From Flavobacterium sp. MDT1-60 (GTDB lineage: Bacteria; Bacteroidota; Bacteroidia; Flavobacteriales; Flavobacteriaceae), in assembly GCF_014844035.1 (NCBI RefSeq), contig NZ_CP062159.1, forward strand, positions 4,588,001-4,652,000: a stretch of DNA of 64,000 nt. Reading direction: 5' to 3'. Position numbers and translations under genes: made by a program. Position 1 is the stretch's first letter; the number at the start of each line of letters is the position of its first letter. The notes under the pieces are model-generated. The model did no database searches and was not told the origin of the DNA. It was given only the letters and a program-made list of their open reading frames with translations. Of the stretch, positions 56,135-64,000 are shown piece after piece.

Positions 56135-56983
56135 CTATTTCTTAGTATAAATCGGACTTCTTTTCAACAAATACGTAATCGAATCAATCCAGCTGTCTTT
56201 CAAATTAAGGAACGGTTTACGGGTTTGCGAATAAATTTTATTGGTGTTTTTGTACATATCAAAATATACATTGTAATAATAATATATTTGCGTATTGGCA
56301 GTTGTTGTCGAATAATCGTTCGACTTAATCTTTTTATCATTGTTGCTCACTGTCGTGCTTCCGCTTCCGTAAGTTGATGCGGTTGAACTGGTTGACATGG
56401 TATATGAAATTTTGGCTGCCAGAATATTATCTACTCCAAGAATTTTTTCAAGATCTGCGATTGGAGTTTCATCAATATTGGTATGATCAATTCCAGCTTT
56501 GTGTAATAAGCTATTTGTCGTTCTTAAATCCTGAACAGTTAACGGAAAAATATTGGCAGATTTATCTAACAATTTGTTATACATATCGTTTTGCGCAAAT
56601 TTCGCCATATCCTCAGAACCTTGCTGTGTATCTGAATTCACATACGGAACTGGCAATACCGCAATCGTATTTGGTTTCATTTCTGCTGCAGTAATACTTT
56701 GACTTGAACCTGGTTGAGAAGTACCTCCTGGCGAAATGTCGAAAGTCTGTGAACGCCCGCTGGCAAAATCAATTCTGGCAATTTGAGAAACATCAAGCGA
56801 AATTTGGAGCGTTTCACCCGGCATAGAATATTCAACCGTCTGATCAGACATTTTCGCAATCGTACATTCAATAATCGTATAATCTCTTTTAATAATCTTA
56901 TCCAGCTTTTTTCCGCCTTGAGCGAAACCAAAAACAGAAACAAACAACATCAATACTACTGCAATAATTTTCCTTATTTTCAT
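56135..56983 (-). CDS. Exported CsgG/LpoB-like fold protein, function unknown
   Basis: A 282-residue protein with a signal peptide (ending VFGFAQ). A short beta-rich domain carries YTIIECTIAKMSDQTVEYSMPG and ARIDFASGRSQTF, resembling the surface-property region of Bacteroidota proteins that report metal or redox-dependent state. The C-terminal domain begins MKPNTIAVLPVPYVNSDTQQGSEDMAKFAQNDMYNKLL, which has the order of the CsgG/LpoB/GNA1162 fold (NIAVLP strand, then helices). A Ser/Thr-rich stretch (STASTYGSGSTTVSNN) and a tyrosine run (QIYYYYNVYF) follow. It has no lipobox. I infer an envelope role but cannot name it. Confidence 0.6.
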   Translation of the reverse strand: MKIRKIIAVVLMLFVSVFGFAQGGKKLDKIIKRDYTIIECTIAKMSDQTVEYSMPGETLQISLDVSQIARIDFASGRSQTFDISPGGTSQPGSSQSITAAEMKPNTIAVLPVPYVNSDTQQGSEDMAKFAQNDMYNKLLDKSANIFPLTVQDLRTTNSLLHKAGIDHTNIDETPIADLEKILGVDNILAAKISYTMSTSSTASTYGSGSTTVSNNDKKIKSNDYSTTTANTQIYYYYNVYFDMYKNTNKIYSQTRKPFLNLKDSWIDSITYLLKRSPIYTKK

Positions 56984-57017
56984 GGTATTTAGATTAAATT
57001 AAAATTCAGCTTCTTAA

Positions 57018-57025
57018 CAAAGTTA
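57018..57025 (-). promoter_or_regulatory. -7 promoter element for the CsgG/LpoB-like gene
   Basis: The minus strand reads TAACTTTG, a full TAnnTTTG match about 35 bases before the start codon. Confidence 0.4.
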
Positions 57026-57073
57026 AGAAATCATCTTACAAATGCCATGATAGATTGCAAATAAGAATAAGAA

Positions 57074-57158
57074 TTTTCAGGAGCTATTCCTGCTGTCCAC
57101 TGTATCTTTTATGTCCGCCGTGGCGGACATAAAAGGATGCCGCTCCCATCAGGGCTAG
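57074..57158. repeat. Modular intergenic repeat, copy 2
   Basis: It shares TTTTCAGGAGC at one end and CCGCTCCCATCAGGGCTAG at the other with 24440-24573. Its core is a different palindrome, ATGTCCGCC-GT-GGCGGACAT (57111-57130). A run of CTTAG words follows at about 57220-57260. Confidence 0.7.
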
Positions 57159-57272
57159 GGCACTCGTTTTTAAAAGAAGATTTATAGAAAGTCAAAAGAA
57201 AAAAATCTACGAAACATCAGTATAAAAAACCTTAGAACCATAGTCCCTTAGAATCTTAGCAACTTTAAAAAG

Positions 57273-58016
57273 TTACATATTCTGTGTATAGTAATTGTAA
57301 TCTTTCAAAACTACCCGAATAAAATCGCTATTGTCACCTGATTGATTTTTGATTCCGGTCACGCTTTCAATTTTAGCAACCAATTTATAAATGATTTCAT
57401 GATCATTTTTCTTTACCGCTTTATGAAACGTTTCTTTTATGATTCTCATATCATTATCAGATAATTTAATGACCAAAGGATACGTCGGGACATACGACGT
57501 TCCAATTTCTTCGAGAATGGTATGACTGATATTTATTCTGTTTTTTAAAGTAATAACAGCTGTTCCAGCCGCCATATCTCCTAAACGTTGTGCTTTTTTA
57601 CTTGAAACTATCGACACTAAAGCAACTGTTCCGCCAAGAATCGAAAAATCAATCAATCTAAAAAACCAACGGATAAAATAATCGCCAAAACTGGCCTGGT
57701 AACCATCAATTTTAACCACTTTTATTTTGAGCAACTTTTTTCCAAAAGTTTGTCCTTCAAAAATGCTTTCTAAAGTTATTGAATACAGTAAAACCGGAAG
57801 ACCTATAATAAAAACAACTGCTCTTTGGGACCAAACATCTAAGGCACCGAATAGCCTATCAAAATGAAAAAAATAGATAAGCAGCAATGCAACCACCACT
57901 ACATAAGAGATTTTGATAATCAAATCAATAAAATAAGAGCCCAATCGCTCGCCAACAGAGGCTGCAATAAAATTTATTTTAACATTTTGTGTTGTGTTAA
58001 TAGATAATTCTGACAT
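57273..58016 (-). CDS. RDD family membrane protein
   Basis: A 247-residue RDD-domain protein with three predicted hydrophobic segments. The motifs are GERLGSYFIDLIIK (the first Asp), FGKKLLKIKVVKIDG and DYFIRWFFRLIDF, plus the final QRLGDMAAGTAVI. The C-terminal 80 residues form a charged cytosolic tail with TSYVPTYPLVIKLSD. It is divergently transcribed from the SpoIIM-like gene with only 20 bases between start codons. RDD genes commonly accompany the SpoIIM, MoxR and DUF58 group in Bacteroidota. Its role is unknown. Confidence 0.88.
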   Translation of the reverse strand: MSELSINTTQNVKINFIAASVGERLGSYFIDLIIKISYVVVVALLLIYFFHFDRLFGALDVWSQRAVVFIIGLPVLLYSITLESIFEGQTFGKKLLKIKVVKIDGYQASFGDYFIRWFFRLIDFSILGGTVALVSIVSSKKAQRLGDMAAGTAVITLKNRINISHTILEEIGTSYVPTYPLVIKLSDNDMRIIKETFHKAVKKNDHEIIYKLVAKIESVTGIKNQSGDNSDFIRVVLKDYNYYTQNM

Positions 58017-58036
58017 ATTTTATACTTTAGCCTACA

Positions 58037-58996
58037 ATGAGAGAAGTTGCCTTCATAAAACAAAATAAAGAAAAATGGCTGGAGTTTGAACTCGCTATTT
58101 TTGGTAAAGCTAAAAAAAATCCTGATGAGTTAGCTAATTTGTACATTCAAATGATGAATGACCTCGCGTACGCGCAAACTTATTATCCTAAAAGCAAAAC
58201 CGTTATTTACTTAAATCATCTGGCTTCGCAGATATATCAAAAAATTTATAAAACGAAACGAACCGAAAAAAACAAGCTCTTAGAATTCTTTAAAACAGAA
58301 GTTCCGTTGCTTGTTTACGAATACAAAAGATATTTATTGTATGCTTTTGTTTTGTTTTTTGCTACTGTTGCTATTGGTGTTGTTTCTGCTCGCTACGATT
58401 CAGATTTTGTCCGATTGATTATGGGCGACGACTACGTTAATATGACATTGGAAAATATAAAAAAGGGAAATCCAATGGCCGTTTATGGTTCGTCAGCCAA
58501 CTGGGGAAGTTTTATTGGTATTACCGTTAACAATATTCAGGTAGGAGCTGCCTGTTATTTTTATGGCATTTTTGGCGGACTTGGTACTTTCTATTATTTG
58601 TTGCAAAACTGTATTATGCTGGGTTCCTTTCAGTATTTTTTCTTCGAACATGGCGTTTTCTGGAAGAGCGTTCGTGGGATCTGGATTCACGGTTCTATGG
58701 AAATTTTTGCTATTGTAATTGAGTCTGCAGCTGGATTTATTTTTGGAGCCTCGATACTTTTTCCAAAGACATTTTCGAGATTAAATTCTTTCAAAATCGG
58801 ATTTAAAAACAGTTTCAAAATTTACCTAAGCACGCTTCCTTTTACTTTTATGGCGGGCTTTCTGGAAGGTTTTATTACACGCTATTCTATCAATATGCCT
58901 ATTTGGTTAAGCCTTTTTATAATATTATCCACGCTGAGTTTAATCTCATTTTATTATTTAATTTATCCTTTTATAGTACACAAAAAGGTACAATAA
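58037..58996 (+). CDS. Stage II sporulation protein M-like membrane protein
   Basis: A 319-residue SpoIIM/DUF95 family membrane protein. The N-terminal 95 residues are soluble and helical (MREVAFIKQNKEKWLEFELAI). About six hydrophobic segments follow, with NIQVGAACYFYGIFGGLGTFYYLL and the WIHGSMEIFAIVIESAAGF block that defines the family. In this non-sporulating lineage it belongs to a conserved envelope cluster; it is not a sporulation protein. It starts 20 bases from the divergent RDD gene and 33 bases before the DUF4129 gene. Confidence 0.9.
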   Translation: MREVAFIKQNKEKWLEFELAIFGKAKKNPDELANLYIQMMNDLAYAQTYYPKSKTVIYLNHLASQIYQKIYKTKRTEKNKLLEFFKTEVPLLVYEYKRYLLYAFVLFFATVAIGVVSARYDSDFVRLIMGDDYVNMTLENIKKGNPMAVYGSSANWGSFIGITVNNIQVGAACYFYGIFGGLGTFYYLLQNCIMLGSFQYFFFEHGVFWKSVRGIWIHGSMEIFAIVIESAAGFIFGASILFPKTFSRLNSFKIGFKNSFKIYLSTLPFTFMAGFLEGFITRYSINMPIWLSLFIILSTLSLISFYYLIYPFIVHKKVQ

Positions 58997-59029
58997 TTAT
59001 CAGCCAAATTGACTTAACCGAATCCAATA

Positions 59030-59803
59030 ATGAACAGAATCTTTCTTATTTTAGCTTTCTTTTTTTGCTTTAGTATCGCACATGCTCAGGATACTTTGGC
59101 GGAAGCTGAACCTCCAAAAGTGGCTGCTGTAAAATATACTGAAAAAGACATTCAGATCGATTCAGATACTATTGAAGCCAAAACATTTTCAAAAAACTTC
59201 AAAAAAAAATATACCGATCCTGAATTTATTTACGAACCAAAAGCGCCCGAAAGAGGTCTTTGGGATAATATTAAAGAATGGATTGCCAGTGTTTTGAGAA
59301 GAATTTTCTCTTTTACTGATGCAAAAACTTCTATCACTTTCACTATTATCTTATTGAGAGTATTGGCTGTTCTGGTGATTATTGTAGTTATTTATTTGAT
59401 CGTAAAAGCTTTAATAAATAAAGAAGGACAATGGATTTTTGGTAAAAATGCCAATAAAAGAGCCATCCAATATTCTGATATTGAAAAAAATATTCATTTA
59501 CTGGATTTTAAAAAATTGATACAGGAAAGTATTCAAACCGGAGAAAAACGACTTGCTATTCGGTACTATTATCTTTGGTTACTAAAAGTAATGGCACAAA
59601 ATAATTATATCGAATGGGATATCGAAAAAACCAATTCTGATTATTTATACGAACTAAAAAGCCCGGTTTACAGAGAAGATTTTACCTATCTCTCCTATTT
59701 GTACAATTACATTTGGTATGGTGAATTTGAAATAGATGAAACCACTTTTACAAAAGCCGAAAACCGATTTAAGAAATCTATAAAAACCTTTAGCAATGAA
59801 TAA
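59030..59803 (+). CDS. DUF4129 domain membrane protein
   Basis: A 257-residue protein: a signal peptide (ending SIAHAQ), an extracytoplasmic stretch (TFSKNFKKKYTDPEFIYEPKAPERGLWDNIKEW), one transmembrane segment (about 103-125) and a C-terminal cytosolic helical domain. That domain contains the DUF4129 hallmark AIRYYYLWLLKVMAQNNYIEW and FTYLSYLYNYIWYGEFEI. It overlaps the next gene by eight bases. DUF4129 genes are common partners of MoxR and DUF58; no biochemical function is established. Confidence 0.87.
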   Translation: MNRIFLILAFFFCFSIAHAQDTLAEAEPPKVAAVKYTEKDIQIDSDTIEAKTFSKNFKKKYTDPEFIYEPKAPERGLWDNIKEWIASVLRRIFSFTDAKTSITFTIILLRVLAVLVIIVVIYLIVKALINKEGQWIFGKNANKRAIQYSDIEKNIHLLDFKKLIQESIQTGEKRLAIRYYYLWLLKVMAQNNYIEWDIEKTNSDYLYELKSPVYREDFTYLSYLYNYIWYGEFEIDETTFTKAENRFKKSIKTFSNE

Positions 59804-61001
59804 ATCCATCAAAATTTATATCGCTATTCTGGTTTTTGTTTTAGCCTTAATTCTGATATCAGATCGCGACCAGAAAAAACCTATTGACTGGCGACCGACA
59901 TTTTCTGTACATGATAAAATTCCGTACGGATTATATATTCTGAACAAAGAAATTAAACCTCTTTTAAAAAATCAGAAAATTGAAAGAATTGCTGATGTAA
60001 CACCGTATGAATTTTTAGATTCAAAATACGATGCCGATACTTTGGTTGAAAATTATAAAATAAAAGGTACTTTCTTAAGCATTTCAGAATTAGATAACAT
60101 TGACGAGCAATCAATCAAGGAGCTTTTTTATTTTGTTTCACACGGAAATAATGCTTTTTTAAGCATGAGAACATTTCCAAAAACGTTAATGGATAGTTTA
60201 AAAATCGAGGTCAAATTTGATTTTCATCAGCCAAAAAACAATTTGGTCTGGATGGCAAATAAAAGCGTGAGTTCTAAAAAATACATTTTTCAACAATCTG
60301 TTGAAGATTATTTTTCTAAAATTGATACCGCCAATACAACTGTTTTAGGATATCAAAGCAATTCTAAAAAAGAGAAACACATCAATTTTATAAAAGTTCC
60401 TTATAAGTACGGTAATTTTTATCTTCATACGCAGCCAGCGGCTTTTACAAACTTTCATTTATTAAAAAAAGACCATTTTCAATATGCTGAAAATGTCTTG
60501 TCCTATATACCAAAAGGCGATATTTTTTGGTATACCAAATTGCAAAACGACAAATCGATTTCGCATTCCCCTTTACGCTATATCCACAGTCAGCCTGCAC
60601 TAAAATGGGCCTGGTATTTAAGTTTAATCGGTATTTTGATTTTTATTATTTTTAATGCCAAGAGAAAACAAAGAATTGTTCCGATATTAAAACCATTGCC
60701 AAATTTAACGGTCGATTTCACTAAAACTATCGGAAATTTATACCATCAGGAAGGCGATCATCAGAATCTAATTGACAAAAAAATCATTTATTTTCTGGAG
60801 AAAATCAGAACTGAATACTTGATTGATACAACAAAACTTGATGATGTTTTTATTCAAAAACTACATCATAAAACAGGAAAAAATATAACCGATATTCAGG
60901 AACTGGCTTTTTTAATTAACGAACATCGAAATAGTTATCACGGAAGTCTCGAAGAAGATTTAATCAGAATTAATAATGCGATCGAGAAAATTTTACATTA
61001 A
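59796..61001 (+). CDS. DUF4350 domain membrane protein
   Basis: A 401-residue protein with an N-terminal anchor (IKIYIAILVFVLALILIS) and a large extracytoplasmic domain starting WRPTFSVHDKIPYGLYIL. A second transmembrane segment lies near 270 (WAWYLSLIGILIFIIFNA), followed by a basic cytosolic tail. The domain order matches DUF4350 proteins found beside MoxR. It overlaps the DUF4129 gene by eight bases, so the two are probably coupled. Function unknown. Confidence 0.85.
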   Translation: MNKSIKIYIAILVFVLALILISDRDQKKPIDWRPTFSVHDKIPYGLYILNKEIKPLLKNQKIERIADVTPYEFLDSKYDADTLVENYKIKGTFLSISELDNIDEQSIKELFYFVSHGNNAFLSMRTFPKTLMDSLKIEVKFDFHQPKNNLVWMANKSVSSKKYIFQQSVEDYFSKIDTANTTVLGYQSNSKKEKHINFIKVPYKYGNFYLHTQPAAFTNFHLLKKDHFQYAENVLSYIPKGDIFWYTKLQNDKSISHSPLRYIHSQPALKWAWYLSLIGILIFIIFNAKRKQRIVPILKPLPNLTVDFTKTIGNLYHQEGDHQNLIDKKIIYFLEKIRTEYLIDTTKLDDVFIQKLHHKTGKNITDIQELAFLINEHRNSYHGSLEEDLIRINNAIEKILH

Positions 61002-61223
61002 ATAAAAATATTTTGCCACAGATTAAAGATTAAAATGATTAAATTTTTCACGCAGATTGAAAAAGATTTTAGCAGATGCACACAGATTTTTATAAATAAA
61101 ATTCAATAAAATCTGCAGAATCTGCGAGAGAAAATAGTTGACCAAGAATCAAAATTAAAATTAGTTTAATCCTTTAAGCTGGTAAAAACAAATAAAATTC
61201 AACAAAAGAAAACATACCAAACC

Positions 61224-62237
61224 ATGGACGATATCAATACCCCAGAAACCGAAATCACAAATGAAAATGTGAATTTTGAGACCAGAATAAATTTAGGACC
61301 ACTTTTAGAGCATGTAAATGCTATTAAAACAGAATTGGAAACCGTTATTGTAGGTCAGCAAAAAATGATCGATCAGCTTTTGGTTGCGATTTTATCAAAC
61401 GGACATGTTTTGCTTGAAGGTGTTCCGGGCGTTGCCAAAACGATTACGGCAAAACTATTATCCAAAACTTTAAATATTGGCTTTAGCCGAATTCAGTTTA
61501 CGCCAGATTTAATGCCTTCAGATATTTTAGGAACTTCAATTTTCAATTTAAAAACTTCCGAATTTGAATTTAAAAAAGGACCTATTTTCTCCAATCTAAT
61601 CTTGATTGATGAGATAAATCGTGCTCCTGCCAAAACACAAGCTGCTCTTTTTGAAGTCATGGAAGAACGTCAGATTACAATTGATGGTTCTGCGTTTCAA
61701 CTTGAAACTCCTTTTTTGGTTATTGCGACACAAAACCCAATTGAGCAGGAAGGAACGTATCGTTTGCCTGAAGCACAATTAGATCGTTTTTTATTCAAAA
61801 TAACCATCGATTATCCAAAATTAGATGAAGAAATTCTAATCATCCAAAGAGAACATTTATTACAGGATCACGGAAAACTGGAAGCTATTAAAACAATACT
61901 TTCTGCCGAAGAAATAAAAGGATATCAAGGTTTAGTGAAACAAATCAGAGTGGAGCAAAATCTTTTAGAATATATCGCAAGAATCGTGGTTAACACCAGA
62001 GAAAATGCCTTTTTATATTTAGGAGCTTCGCCACGTGCCTCAATCGCAATTTTAAATGCAGCCAAAGGTTTCGCAGCCATTCGCGGTCGCGATTTTGTAA
62101 CTCCTGAAGATGTTAAAGAAGCAGCAATTCCGGTTTTACAACATCGTGTTATCGTTACTCCGGAACGTGAAATGGAGGGTATTACAAGCTCAGAAATTGT
62201 CAAACAAATTCTTGAAACAGTTGAAATACCGAGATAA
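61224..62237 (+). CDS. MoxR family AAA+ ATPase
   Basis: A 337-residue AAA+ ATPase of the MoxR family, chaperone-like proteins thought to activate or assemble vWA-domain partners. Walker A is GVPGVAKT (usual MoxR GVPGLAKT), the Walker B region is LILIDEINRAP, and sensor and arginine motifs follow (ATQNPIEQEGTYRLPEAQLDRF). The C-terminal lid contains SPRASIAILNAAKGFAAIRGRDFVTPEDV. It is followed by a DUF58 gene, the usual partner. A 220-base gap after DUF4350 contains fragmentary IR-like sequence (words GATTAAAGATTAAAATG, AATCTGCAGAATCTGCG). Confidence 0.95.
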   Translation: MDDINTPETEITNENVNFETRINLGPLLEHVNAIKTELETVIVGQQKMIDQLLVAILSNGHVLLEGVPGVAKTITAKLLSKTLNIGFSRIQFTPDLMPSDILGTSIFNLKTSEFEFKKGPIFSNLILIDEINRAPAKTQAALFEVMEERQITIDGSAFQLETPFLVIATQNPIEQEGTYRLPEAQLDRFLFKITIDYPKLDEEILIIQREHLLQDHGKLEAIKTILSAEEIKGYQGLVKQIRVEQNLLEYIARIVVNTRENAFLYLGASPRASIAILNAAKGFAAIRGRDFVTPEDVKEAAIPVLQHRVIVTPEREMEGITSSEIVKQILETVEIPR

Positions 62238-62238
62238 T

Positions 62239-62325
62239 TTTAGTTTTCAGTCGCAGTCGCAGTTTTTAGTACTAAACTGAGACTGAGACTAAAAACTGTG
62301 ACTGTTACTGTGACTGTAAACTAAA
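62239..62325. repeat. Inverted repeat with hexamer runs between the MoxR and DUF58 genes
   Basis: The left arm (62239-62270) contains CAGTCGCAGTCGCAG; the right (62288-62325) contains its counterpart CTGTGACTGTTACTGTGACTG. Outer ends TTTAGTTTTCAG and CTGTAAACTAAA pair with one mismatch, as do the inner TTTTTAGT and ACTAAAAA. The arms have different numbers of the six-base unit, and the element fills nearly the whole 94-base gap. Confidence 0.75.
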
Positions 62326-62331
62326 TAAAAA

Positions 62332-63660
62332 ATGAAATTCATAAAAAGCCTTTATCTCAATAACTTCTTCTTCTATATCCTTTTAGGCATTATAGGAATG
62401 TTCGTTTGTGCTTTTATTTTTCCAAATTTATACAACAGCGTTTGGTTTATTATTTTGGTTTTATCCACATTTTTAGGTCTGGATATTTTGCTTTTATATT
62501 TATCAAAAGGAATTGAAGCCTCAAGAAAAACGCCTGAAAAACTTTCAAATGGAGATTTAAATCCAATTCAGGTTACGATTAAAAATCAGTATACTTTTCC
62601 GGTTTCGGTTAAGATAATTGATGAAATTCCTTTTCAGTTTCAGGTTCGTGATTTTAAAATCATAAAAACGATTCCGGCTTCGGCACAAAAAGAAATTGGT
62701 TACGATTTGCGTCCAACGGAACGTGGAGAATATTCTTTTGGGAATTTAAATATCTATGTTTCTTCCCCTTTAAAATTAATTTCCCGCAGATTTACTTTCG
62801 ATAAAGATCAAATGGTACCGACTTACCCTTCGTATATTCAGTTGAAAAAATACGATTTATTGGCTTTTTCGAATAATTTGCATCAATACGGAATCAAGAA
62901 AATTCGACGAATTGGTCACACCATGGAATTTGAGCAAATTAAGGAATATGTTCAGGGTGATGATTTGAGAACGATAAACTGGAAAGCAACAGCAAAGAAA
63001 AATTCACTAATGGTGAATCAATTTCAGGACGAAAAATCACAATCGGTTTATATGGCCATAGATAAAGGCCGCGTGATGCAAATGCCTTTTGACGGTTTGA
63101 GTTTACTAGATTATGCTATAAATTCTACACTTGTTTTATCAAATGTTATTCTGAAAAAACAAGACAAAGCCGGGATTTTCGCTTTCTCCAAAAAAGTAGA
63201 AAACAGAGTTTTTGCAGAAAGAAGATCTTCGCAAATGCAAAAAATTCTCGAAACCTTATACAATATAAAAACTGATTTTTTCGAAAGTGATTACAGTCGA
63301 TTGTATGTCGATATCAAGAAAAATATCAATCAGAGAAGTTTGATTATTTTGTATACCAACTTTGAAACCATGGACGGCTTAAACAGACAATTACCTTATT
63401 TAAAAGGAATTGCGAAAAGCCATTTATTAGTTGTAGTTTTCTTTAGCAATACAGAACTGAATGCTATCATCAATAAAAAAACAGACACCGTTCAGGAAAT
63501 TTACGATAAAGTCATAGCTGAAAAATTCATGTTCGAAAAACGTTTAATCGCAAACGAACTTAAAAAATATGGAATCCATTCGGTTCTCACGCAACCGGAG
63601 AATTTGACTTTGGATGCGATTAATAAGTATTTGGAGATTAAGGCGAGAGGGATTTTATAG
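62332..63660 (+). CDS. DUF58 domain protein
   Basis: A 442-residue DUF58/vWA-like protein with two N-terminal hydrophobic segments (about 12-55). The DUF58 block IRRIGHTMEFEQIKEYVQGDDLRTINWKATAKKNSLMVNQF near 200-240 is complete. The C-terminal vWA-like region runs through VYMAIDKGRVMQMPFDGLSLLDYAIN. Proteins of this family pair with MoxR ATPases, and here the MoxR gene lies 94 bases upstream. The cluster (RDD, SpoIIM, DUF4129, DUF4350, MoxR, DUF58) suggests a membrane assembly or folding module. Confidence 0.93.
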   Translation: MKFIKSLYLNNFFFYILLGIIGMFVCAFIFPNLYNSVWFIILVLSTFLGLDILLLYLSKGIEASRKTPEKLSNGDLNPIQVTIKNQYTFPVSVKIIDEIPFQFQVRDFKIIKTIPASAQKEIGYDLRPTERGEYSFGNLNIYVSSPLKLISRRFTFDKDQMVPTYPSYIQLKKYDLLAFSNNLHQYGIKKIRRIGHTMEFEQIKEYVQGDDLRTINWKATAKKNSLMVNQFQDEKSQSVYMAIDKGRVMQMPFDGLSLLDYAINSTLVLSNVILKKQDKAGIFAFSKKVENRVFAERRSSQMQKILETLYNIKTDFFESDYSRLYVDIKKNINQRSLIILYTNFETMDGLNRQLPYLKGIAKSHLLVVVFFSNTELNAIINKKTDTVQEIYDKVIAEKFMFEKRLIANELKKYGIHSVLTQPENLTLDAINKYLEIKARGIL

Positions 63661-63791
63661 AAGATGTAAAATGTATGTTGTGAAAATGTAAAATGAGTAT
63701 TATTAAGCTATCATCTTATAAATTAAATTTAAGAATTATTAAAAATCTTTGAACCTTTGTTCCAATGAACCTTTGTAACTCAAAAAAAGAA

Positions 63792-64000
63792 ATGAAAAAA
63801 GTAATTCTAATTCTATTCGTTTTCACAAGCTTTTTGTCATCAGCACAAAAAACAGAAAACATCATCATCATTACCACAGACGGTTTTAGATGGCAGGAAG
63901 TGTTTAAGGGAATGGATCCGGCAATTGCCAATGATAAAAAATTCAATCAGGGAGACAGTACTTATATTTATAAGAAATATTCAAGTGCTGATTTCAGAGA
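63792..64000 (+). CDS. Alkaline phosphatase/sulfatase-superfamily protein, 5' part only
   Basis: The gene runs off the end of the window after 69 codons. MKKVILILFVFTSFLSSAQ is a signal peptide. The following NIIIITTDGFRWQEVFKGMD is the metal-binding TDGxRxxE start seen in alkaline phosphatase-like enzymes such as phosphodiesterases and sulfatase-like hydrolases. There is no in-frame stop to the end. The substrate cannot be assigned from this fragment. Confidence 0.8.
   Translation, partial: MKKVILILFVFTSFLSSAQKTENIIIITTDGFRWQEVFKGMDPAIANDKKFNQGDSTYIYKKYSSADFR

Overview
The window is AT-rich chromosomal DNA of a member of the Flavobacteriaceae, most likely a Flavobacterium. The evidence is a type IX secretion/gliding gene set (a type B C-terminal sorting domain, PorP/SprF, a PD40-OmpA protein), a fused SecDF, a fused two-domain M16 peptidase, many signal peptides ending in AQ/SQ, and promoters of the Bacteroidota form (-33 TTTG, -7 TAnnTTTG). 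I found no rRNA, tRNA, CRISPR array, transposase or prophage. Most of the region is ordinary core chromosome.

Layout. 0.2-6.8 kb: TonB-dependent siderophore-type receptor, S9 peptidase lipoprotein, APC permease and GyrI-like protein, all on the plus strand; two of the terminators are identical copies. 6.8-10.7 kb: valS, a DUF1573 protein and a lipoprotein. 10.8-16.5 kb: a minus-strand unit of a large type B CTD cell-surface protein, PorP/SprF and an OmpA/PD40 protein. 16.7-24.3 kb: aspartyl protease/PDZ protein, aminotransferase, lysozyme-like exported protein, folE, a four-helix-bundle protein, cysS, yidD and lgt. 24.8-34 kb: secDF, mdh, gyrB and an M16 peptidase. 34.3-37.9 kb: two tandem asparagine synthetase genes, one with an altered glutaminase site. 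38.4-44.9 kb: Gre-like protein, outer-membrane beta-barrel, PhzF protein and a large TPR protein split by a one-base frameshift. 45.3-55.3 kb: an ftsE-like ATPase gene followed by a surface-polysaccharide locus (four glycosyltransferases, fdtA-like and fdtB-like genes for a 3-amino-3,6-dideoxyhexose, an acyltransferase, a flippase and a FemAB-like transferase). 55.4-64 kb: a TRIC-family protein, an exported CsgG/LpoB-like protein, the RDD, SpoIIM, DUF4129, DUF4350, MoxR, DUF58 cluster, and the start of an alkaline-phosphatase-superfamily gene.

The least expected content lies between genes. Many intergenic spaces carry inverted repeats that look like members of dispersed families: a three-hairpin element in two copies, an element with conserved ends and a variable palindromic core in two copies, an 11-mer in five copies, a 26-mer in two copies, and several single long palindromes. 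Some abut coding regions closely enough to mislead start-codon choice (Gre-like and FemAB-like genes), and a related sequence appears to sit inside the fdtB-like gene. I saw no clear undescribed multi-gene system. The best leads are the altered AsnB paralogue, the repeat-derived segment in the FdtB-like protein, the modular repeat families and the TPR frameshift.
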